Assembly: GCA_003454415.1 (NCBI GenBank)
Contig: DMKG01000191.1
Location: 2,033-8,148 of the forward strand
DNA: 6,116 nt
From: Alphaproteobacteria bacterium
Lineage (GTDB): Bacteria; Pseudomonadota; Alphaproteobacteria; UBA11222
Direction of reading: 5' to 3'
The position numbers and the translations under genes are program-made. This document shows, piece after piece, positions 1 to 6,116 of this stretch. The notes beneath the pieces are model-generated. The model was not told the DNA's origin. It did not search any database and saw nothing but the letters and a program-made list of their open reading frames with translations. Numbering within the stretch: position 1 is the stretch's first letter; each line of letters starts with the position of its first letter.

Positions 1-768
1 GGCGGGTGGCGCTGACGGCTCCAGAGGAGAAGGGAGCATCGCCAGTTCCTTTTGATCCGACTCCTGATCGGTCCCGGGCCTGCCCGTGATTTGCGGTTTT
101 TCCCTGGGACGGCCAGTCACGGACACGTTTTTTTCAACTGGCGCGCTCTGTTCCTGCAGGCGGTCGAGCAGTTCGCTATTGTCGCGGGCGTCTTTTGCAA
201 GCCGGGCGAGTTCTTCCGCTTTTGCGTTGGCCGCCGCGATCAGTTCCGGCTGTTGTGCGGCCTGTTCCGCCAGCAAACCAGTCAGCTGCGCCTGGCCTTT
301 CTGCAAATCAGCGAGCTGGCCGACAAGCTGCTGCCGCTCCTCTGTCATCACTTTTTCCAGCGCGCTGATTTGTTCCAGATCCTCACGCAGTTCGGCCGCC
401 TCTCTTTCGGCGTTCTTGATCACGACGCCAAGCAGGGCTGCGCCCCGCACATGGGCGATGGCCGCATCAGAACGCACCAGAAGCAGGGCCTGGGGCTGCC
501 GGCCCAGCCTTTGGAGGGCGGACAGGAATTGCGTCAGTTCTCCCCGCCGCCTGTCAAAGCGCGCCAGGATGCTGCGCTGGCGCAATTTCAGTTCATCCAG
601 ACGCTTTTCACTATCCAGGACTTCCTGTTCGCGCTGATGGATGAGGCGGCCAATTTCAACAAGTTCAGCGTTGAGTGAGGGCTCGCCCGTTTCGGCCCTG
701 ACTGGCGCGGACATCAGGGCGATGCCAAATATCGCGCAGGATACCGCTTTTAATACCATATTCATCAT
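1..768 (-). CDS. EnvC-like murein hydrolase activator, N-terminal part (runs off left edge)
   Basis: I translated this frame from the minus strand; it gives 256 residues and is open to the window edge, so the gene is partial at its 3' end. Residues 1-25 look like a Sec signal peptide (Lys7, a hydrophobic stretch, then APVRA before ETGE), so the product should be exported to the periplasm. Residues about 30-80 and 115-205 are rich in Glu, Gln, Arg, Leu and Ala with heptad-like spacing, as in the coiled coils of EnvC. Between them, LSALQRLGRQPQALLLVR (82-99) and the following VRGAALLG match the conserved block of alphaproteobacterial EnvC/M23-family proteins. Residues 208-256 are a Pro-rich linker. 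The LytM/M23 domain expected next lies outside the window. In the family, EnvC activates amidases that split septal peptidoglycan. An in-frame TAG lies upstream of the ATG at 768; Met codons at 765 and 759 are alternatives, and none has a clear Shine-Dalgarno. Confidence 0.85.
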   Translation of the reverse strand, partial: MMNMVLKAVSCAIFGIALMSAPVRAETGEPSLNAELVEIGRLIHQREQEVLDSEKRLDELKLRQRSILARFDRRRGELTQFLSALQRLGRQPQALLLVRSDAAIAHVRGAALLGVVIKNAEREAAELREDLEQISALEKVMTEERQQLVGQLADLQKGQAQLTGLLAEQAAQQPELIAAANAKAEELARLAKDARDNSELLDRLQEQSAPVEKNVSVTGRPREKPQITGRPGTDQESDQKELAMLPSPLEPSAPPA

Positions 769-847
769 GACGTCGGGCGGGGTCCGGTTCCGGTGATTCG
801 TGCAAGTCAGGAAAAGCTAGCCATTATGGGGTCACAAATCCACTCCG
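769..847 (-). other. rlmH-envC intergenic gap
   Basis: This 79-bp gap holds no gene and no clear Shine-Dalgarno for the envC-like ATG at 768. CATAAT on the minus strand near 823-828 resembles a -10 box but has no -35 partner at normal spacing. The palindrome GCTAGC occurs at 816-821 and again at 847-852 across the rlmH stop; I attach no function to it. Confidence 0.5.
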
Positions 848-1351
848 CTAGCCCCGATGATAGGGGTGATTGGCCAATATGCTCACGGCGCGATAAATCT
901 GTTCCGTCAGCATCAGACGGACCAGCATATGTGGCCATGTCAACTTTCCAAGTGATAATGTGATGTCGGAACGCTCCAGCAGGCTGGGGCCGTGCCCATC
1001 CGCGCCGCCAATGGCGAAAACCAGATCACGGAGGCCCTGATCCTTTGTCCCGCCCAGCCAGTTTGCAAATTCCCTGCTGGACATCTCGCGCCCGGTTTCA
1101 TCCAGGGCGGCCAGTTTTGCGCCTTTGGGCATTTCCGCCAGCAGTAGTTCCGCTTCACGCTGTCGGCTGCGCAGGATTTCACCGGAGTTCGGTCTGGAAT
1201 TCCTGCTTCTGTCCTCCACCTCTCGCAGGGTCATGGGGCCGAATCCCATGGGCGCGCCAAGATGCCCCGCCTGGTGCAGATAGTTGAGGGCGGCGGCGGT
1301 TTCAGCAGCGCCTTTTTGCGAGCGCCCCACGGCTGCTATGAGAATGCGCAT
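848..1351 (-). CDS. rlmH: 23S rRNA (pseudouridine(1915)-N(3))-methyltransferase RlmH
   Basis: The 167-residue product is an SPOUT-class methyltransferase. It uses S-adenosylmethionine to methylate N3 of pseudouridine 1915 in helix 69 of 23S rRNA, acting on assembled 70S ribosomes in the cytoplasm. Visible family marks are LDETGREMSS (83-92), the glycine-rich FAIGGADGHG (112-121) of the knotted cofactor site, LSLGKLTWPHMLVRLMLTEQ (132-151) and the C-terminal IYRAVSILANHPYHRG, whose PYHR ending is nearly invariant. E. coli RlmH is 155 residues, so this is slightly longer; a segment around residues 28-55 (GHLGAPMGFGPMTLREVEDR) accounts for the difference. The ATG at 1351 has a GGGG at 1359-1362 as a modest ribosome-binding site and fits the family N-terminus (MRI). 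Unlike its upstream neighbours it is preceded by a 180-bp leader with a long stem-loop. The gene is followed by the envC-like gene after 79 bp. Confidence 0.96.
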   Translation of the reverse strand: MRILIAAVGRSQKGAAETAAALNYLHQAGHLGAPMGFGPMTLREVEDRSRNSRPNSGEILRSRQREAELLLAEMPKGAKLAALDETGREMSSREFANWLGGTKDQGLRDLVFAIGGADGHGPSLLERSDITLSLGKLTWPHMLVRLMLTEQIYRAVSILANHPYHRG

Positions 1352-1531
1352 AACAGTACCCCGATTCGAAAGTCCGGTGGGGCCGCCACGTGTCCAGGAT
1401 GGACTTTCAAATCGAAAAGGACACTGGCGGGTTCATGACTTGAGAGTTGCTTAAGGATCTGAAGTCCACAGGCAGAACCGCCGTAAGAATAGCGCGAACC
1501 TCCTGGTCCGCTACACCGGCGCGCTTAACGC
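1352..1531 (-). other. rsfS-rlmH intergenic leader
   Basis: This is the longest non-coding gap in the window (180 bp). It holds the stem-loop at 1363-1413 and an isolated perfect AGGAGG on the minus strand at 1499-1504 that has no ATG, GTG or TTG at normal spacing. I see no convincing -35/-10 pair and no tRNA-like fold. A plus-strand reading frame from a TTG at 1447 crosses it but looks like chance. Confidence 0.6.
1363..1413 (-). promoter_or_regulatory. Long stem-loop in the rlmH leader
   Basis: Arms 1401-1413 and 1363-1375 form a 13-bp stem in minus-strand RNA (12 Watson-Crick pairs and one G-U). In plus-strand RNA the same position would be a C-A mismatch, so the structure favours the rlmH transcript. 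The 25-nt loop contains a smaller hairpin (GUGG at 1386-1389 with CCAC at 1377-1380). The stem ends directly next to the GGGG ribosome-binding site and 11 nt before the rlmH ATG, close enough to meet an initiating ribosome. No U-run follows, so it is not a classical terminator. A role in translation control or RNA processing is inference. Confidence 0.6.
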
Positions 1532-1879
1532 CTATATGGAAACGGCGGCGGCGGCGCCTCTATCGGCCGGGGTCGCGACGGACCAGAGTTTTTCCAGATT
1601 GTAGAAACTGCGCACCTCGGGCCGAAAAACGTGAATGATGACATCCAGCGCGTCGATCACGACCCAGTCGCCCTGCCGAGCCCCTTCCATACGGCAGGGT
1701 TTGCCCGTCAGTTCCTTGATCTGTTCCGCCGCATGTTCAGCGATCGAGGCCACATGCCGGGACGATGTGCCACTGGCGATCACCAGAAAGTCCGCAATGC
1801 TGGATTTTCCGGCCAGCTCTATGGTGACGATGTCGAAAGCTTTGTCATCTTCAAGGCAATTCAGAACTGTATGCAGCAA
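1532..1879 (-). CDS. rsfS: Ribosomal silencing factor RsfS
   Basis: The product (115 residues from the TTG at 1879) belongs to the RsfS/Iojap/DUF143 family. These proteins bind uL14 of the 50S subunit and block joining with the 30S subunit, slowing translation when nutrients are short. Visible marks are DDKAFDIVTIELAGKSSIAD (11-30), FLVIASGTSSRHV (31-43), the acidic-aromatic GDWVVIDALDVIIHVF (70-85) and FRPEVRSFYNLEKLW (85-99), with the usual Tyr-Asn-Leu-Glu-Leu-Trp ending. The tail after Trp99 is short and Ala-rich. The start is unusual: no ATG or GTG lies in frame between the TGA at 1952-1954 and the conserved region. The TTG at 1879 has GAGGA at 1884-1888 with only 4 nt spacing. A CTG at 1930 has GAGAGG at 1937-1942 with 6 nt spacing and would add 17 residues. 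Its placement next to nadD is typical of many bacteria. Confidence 0.95.
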   Translation of the reverse strand: MLHTVLNCLEDDKAFDIVTIELAGKSSIADFLVIASGTSSRHVASIAEHAAEQIKELTGKPCRMEGARQGDWVVIDALDVIIHVFRPEVRSFYNLEKLWSVATPADRGAAAAVSI

Positions 1880-1960
1880 TCTTTCCTCTTTGATAGGGGC
1901 GTAGCTGCGCGCGGCGATGTCTTTGGTCAGGGCTTGCCTCTCATCCGTTATTCATCCACG

Positions 1961-1982
1961 GGGGCAGGATAAAGCCTGCCCC
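1961..1982 (-). other. Perfect stem-loop just after the nadD stop codon
   Basis: Arms 1961-1968 and 1975-1982 are exact 8-bp inverted repeats (GGGGCAGG and CCTGCCCC) around a 6-nt loop. The structure begins 3 nt beyond the nadD TAG. Neither strand has a U-run after the stem, so it does not look like a standard intrinsic terminator. It could protect or define the 3' end of an upstream message, cause partial attenuation before rsfS, or be a pause site; these roles are inference. It is close upstream of the possible rsfS ribosome-binding sites. Confidence 0.55.
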
Positions 1983-1985
1983 ATC

Positions 1986-2558
1986 CTATTGCAAAATCTT
2001 TTGTGCGGCCCGGATGGCGGTGGAGCTCGCCCGATGCCGGCGGCAGGCGATGAAGGTCCATGCCGGCGCCTCCCGCAGGGCGAGTTGCATGGCCCGTTCC
2101 TGTGGGAGCCTGCAGCGATGGTAGCGGATCGCCGCCTTTCCATGCAGCGCTTTTACTCCGCCCCCGGTCCTGTCCAGCACGGCCACCGGCATCACGCGCA
2201 TGATCCGGTTCCAGTCGCGCCAGCGCGGCAATTGAATGAGATTATCCGCTCCCATCAGCCAGACGAAATGCACCTCCGGCCAACGCCGCCGCAAGGCGGT
2301 CAGTGTGTCGGCGGTGTAGCGGGTATTCACTCTCTGTTCGATATCCGTCACGACGATATCCGGATGCCTGGCCATTTCATCCGCCGTATGGAGGCGCGAT
2401 TCAAGGCTGGCCATCTCCTGTTCGGATTTCAGCGGGTTCTGGAGGGACACCATCCAGATGACCCGGTCCAGGCCCAGCCGCTTGAGAGCGATCAGGCTGA
2501 TATGCAGGTGCCCTTCATGGGCCGGATTGAAGGATCCGCCCAATATGCCTACCCGCAT
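1986..2558 (-). CDS. nadD: Nicotinate-nucleotide adenylyltransferase NadD
   Basis: NadD transfers AMP from ATP to nicotinate mononucleotide, giving deamido-NAD in the cytoplasm. From the start chosen here the product has 190 residues. The nucleotidyltransferase signature GGSFNPAHEGHLHIS sits at 7-21 (the GGxFxPxHxGH nucleotide-binding loop with its two His). NPLKS (41-45) and LMGADNLIQLPRWRDW (101-116) follow the family pattern, and SSTAIR (178-183) is the second ATP-binding motif near the C-terminus. I chose the ATG at 2558 because family members usually begin a few residues before GGSFNP. An upstream ATG at 2657 would give 223 residues and overlap the end of proA by 35 bp; neither has a good Shine-Dalgarno, and a TTG at 2591 is a third option. 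The gene lies immediately after proA, as in other Alphaproteobacteria, and the stop is followed by a stem-loop. Confidence 0.95.
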   Translation of the reverse strand: MRVGILGGSFNPAHEGHLHISLIALKRLGLDRVIWMVSLQNPLKSEQEMASLESRLHTADEMARHPDIVVTDIEQRVNTRYTADTLTALRRRWPEVHFVWLMGADNLIQLPRWRDWNRIMRVMPVAVLDRTGGGVKALHGKAAIRYHRCRLPQERAMQLALREAPAWTFIACRRHRASSTAIRAAQKILQ

Positions 2559-2622
2559 GCGGGGATAGAGCAGAGGCCCCCCGCGCGTCAAAGAAAGCTC
2601 ATAACGGTTCCCGGCGCGATAT

Positions 2623-3945
2623 TCACGGGCGTGTCTGGCCCGCCCCGCGCAGGACATATTTGTAACTGGTCAGTTGCGCGGCCCCTACCGGCCCCCGTGC
2701 GTGGAGTTTGCCGGTGGCGATACCGATCTCCGCCCCCATGCCGAATTCGCCGCCATCGGCAAACTGGGTCGAGGCGTTATGCATGACGATGGCGCTGTCG
2801 ATCCGGGTCAGGAATTTTTCCGCCGTATCGGCGTCATCGGTGATGATGGATTCGGTATGCTGGGATCCATAGCGCTGGATATGCCGGATCGCCTCTTCGA
2901 CCCCATCGACCACACGCAACGCAATGATCGCGTCCAGATATTCCGTCGTCCAGTCGGCTTCCGTCGCGGGTTTGATACGCGGATCGAAGGCCTGCGCCTC
3001 CTTGTCGCCGCGCACTTCACAACCAGCGGCAATCAGATCCCCCGCCAGCGCCGGAAGATGGGTAGCCGCGCAGGCGCGGTCGATCAGCAGGGTTTCCGCC
3101 GCCCCGCATATGCCGGTGCGGCGCATCTTGGCGTTGAGCACGACCTTGCGCGCCATTTCCAGATTCGCCTTGCCATCCACATAGACATGCACCAGGCCGT
3201 CGAGATGCCCCATCACCGGCACCCTTGCGTCCTTCTGCACCCTTTCGGTCAGGCTGCGGCCGCCGCGCGGCACAATGACATCAATATATTGCGTCATGCC
3301 GCCCAGCATATAGCCGACCGCCGCGCGGTCGGTCGTGGGCACCAATTGCACGGCGCTTTCCGGTATCTGCGCAGCCTTCAGCCCTTCCACAAGGCATTCG
3401 TGAATGGCCCGGCTTGAAAAGAAGCTTTCCGAACCGCCGCGCAGAATGACCGCGTTGCCCGCGCGAAGACACAGGGCGGCCGCATCGGAGGTGACGTTGG
3501 GGCGGCTCTCATAGATGATCCCGATCACCCCCAGGGGCACGCTGACCCGCTGGATATGCAGGCCGTTGGGCCGGTCCCATTCCGCCACGATTTGGCCGAC
3601 CGGATTGGGCATGGCCGCCACCTCGTCCAGCGCGCGGGCCATGGCGCCGACACGCGCGTCGTCCAGTTTCAGCCGGTCCAGCATGGCGGCCGCCAATCCG
3701 GCCCCCTGGGCTGCGGCCATGTCTTTGGCATTGGCCTGCAGGATTTTGTCCGATCGCGCGCGAATAGCGGCGGCGGCGGCGGTCAGCGCCTTTTCCATCG
3801 CCCTGCCATCGCGACTGGCGAGATACGCCGCGGCCTCGCGCGCCTTCTTCCCCATCTCATTCATGATGGCGGCGATTTCGTCCGCCGGGAGATTGCGCGC
3901 GGCGTTCTTGCCGCCACGGCTTTCTTCAATACTGGCGATACTCAT
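2623..3945 (-). CDS. proA: Glutamate-5-semialdehyde dehydrogenase (gamma-glutamyl phosphate reductase) ProA
   Basis: ProA reduces gamma-glutamyl phosphate with NADPH to glutamate 5-semialdehyde, which cyclises on the way to proline. The 440-residue product has the aldehyde dehydrogenase-like fold. [20 protein letters not shown] (137-156) and [14 protein letters not shown] (160-173) mark the cofactor-binding region, VPRGGRSL (225-232) follows, and [12 protein letters not shown] (276-287) carries the catalytic Cys280. HTESIITDD (363-371), [20 protein letters not shown] (390-409) and HARGPVG (415-421) are the conserved C-terminal blocks. Length is close to the usual 415-420 plus a short N-terminal extension of about 20 residues. 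The ATG at 3945 is well supported by AGGAG at 3953-3957 with 7 nt spacing. It follows proB by 21 bp, so the two enzymes handling the labile acyl phosphate are made from adjacent cistrons. Confidence 0.98.
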   Translation of the reverse strand: MSIASIEESRGGKNAARNLPADEIAAIMNEMGKKAREAAAYLASRDGRAMEKALTAAAAAIRARSDKILQANAKDMAAAQGAGLAAAMLDRLKLDDARVGAMARALDEVAAMPNPVGQIVAEWDRPNGLHIQRVSVPLGVIGIIYESRPNVTSDAAALCLRAGNAVILRGGSESFFSSRAIHECLVEGLKAAQIPESAVQLVPTTDRAAVGYMLGGMTQYIDVIVPRGGRSLTERVQKDARVPVMGHLDGLVHVYVDGKANLEMARKVVLNAKMRRTGICGAAETLLIDRACAATHLPALAGDLIAAGCEVRGDKEAQAFDPRIKPATEADWTTEYLDAIIALRVVDGVEEAIRHIQRYGSQHTESIITDDADTAEKFLTRIDSAIVMHNASTQFADGGEFGMGAEIGIATGKLHARGPVGAAQLTSYKYVLRGAGQTRP

Positions 3946-3952
3946 GGCTGCG

Positions 3953-3959
3953 CTCCTCT
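3953..3959 (-). promoter_or_regulatory. Strong Shine-Dalgarno for proA
   Basis: The minus strand reads AGAGGAG here, 7 nt before the proA ATG at 3945. It occupies most of the 21-bp proB-proA gap and is the clearest ribosome-binding site in the window, which suggests that proA initiates independently instead of relying only on coupling to proB. It fixes the proA start. Confidence 0.8.
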
Positions 3960-3966
3960 GGACGGC

Positions 3967-6116
<2,150 letters not shown>

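Noticed and set aside
52..678. Two overlapping plus-strand open frames near the left edge
   Set aside because: The minus strand here translates into a signal peptide, coiled coils and an EnvC-type conserved block; the plus-strand products are Cys/Phe- or Ser/Arg-rich with no motif.
816..853. GCTAGCC repeated at 816-822 and 847-853
   Set aside because: Seven bases is too short to be a meaningful repeat, and one copy includes the rlmH stop codon.
851..866. CCCC/GGGG hairpin at the end of rlmH as a terminator
   Set aside because: Only four pairs, inside the last codons, with no U-run after it; weak and probably incidental to the conserved PYHRG codons.
1359..1375. TTCGAAT next to GGGG, recalling a tRNA T-arm
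   Set aside because: The flanking bases cannot form a T-stem on either strand and no acceptor, D or anticodon arm is present.
1542..1556. GGC triplet run in the rsfS C-terminus
   Set aside because: It encodes a short Ala tail in a GC-rich genome; similar Ala runs occur in proA (near 3767-3781) without any sign of a variable repeat.
1447..1638. Plus-strand 63-codon frame crossing the rsfS-rlmH gap
   Set aside because: It starts at a TTG, is dominated by Arg and overlaps the rsfS C-terminus antisense; nothing supports expression.
1917..2786. Long plus-strand open frame (about 289 codons) opposite nadD and the end of proA
   Set aside because: Its translation is rich in Arg, Pro, His and Gly with no recognisable motif, while the opposite strand encodes clear NadD and ProA signatures. 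It is a GC-rich antisense shadow.

Overview
This window is a compact stretch of housekeeping genes, all read on the minus strand (right to left). The base composition is high-GC, at a rough estimate about 60%. The gene order obg-proB-proA-nadD-rsfS-rlmH-envC, together with the wording of the proteins, is typical of Alphaproteobacteria. I lean towards a Rhodospirillales-like member, but the sequence does not fix the order or genus. No mobile element, CRISPR array, phage gene, tRNA or rRNA is visible, and nothing suggests recent transfer.

Layout in the direction of transcription: the window opens inside obg (GTPase ObgE/CgtA; the first dozen or so residues lie beyond position 6116). obg overlaps proB (glutamate 5-kinase) by 13 bp. 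A 21-bp gap holding a strong Shine-Dalgarno sequence leads into proA (gamma-glutamyl phosphate reductase). nadD (nicotinate-nucleotide adenylyltransferase) follows, with an uncertain start. A perfect 8-bp stem-loop lies just after the nadD stop. rsfS (ribosomal silencing factor) has no ATG or GTG start. A 180-bp leader containing a long hairpin precedes rlmH (23S rRNA pseudouridine-1915 N3-methyltransferase). After 79 bp comes the N-terminal half of an EnvC-like murein hydrolase activator, which runs off the left edge.

Functionally, three genes act on the large ribosomal subunit (obg in 50S assembly, rsfS in blocking subunit joining on uL14, rlmH in helix 69 methylation). proB and proA make the first two steps of proline synthesis, nadD makes deamido-NAD, and the last gene belongs to cell-wall splitting at division. 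The close spacing of obg, proB and proA supports co-transcription. The rlmH leader is the one place where a separate regulatory decision is visible.

No new multi-gene system is present. The observations worth checking are RNA-level: the rlmH leader hairpin, whose stem is fully pairable only in the coding-strand RNA, an orphan Shine-Dalgarno in the same leader, the stem-loop after nadD, and the unusual start of rsfS.
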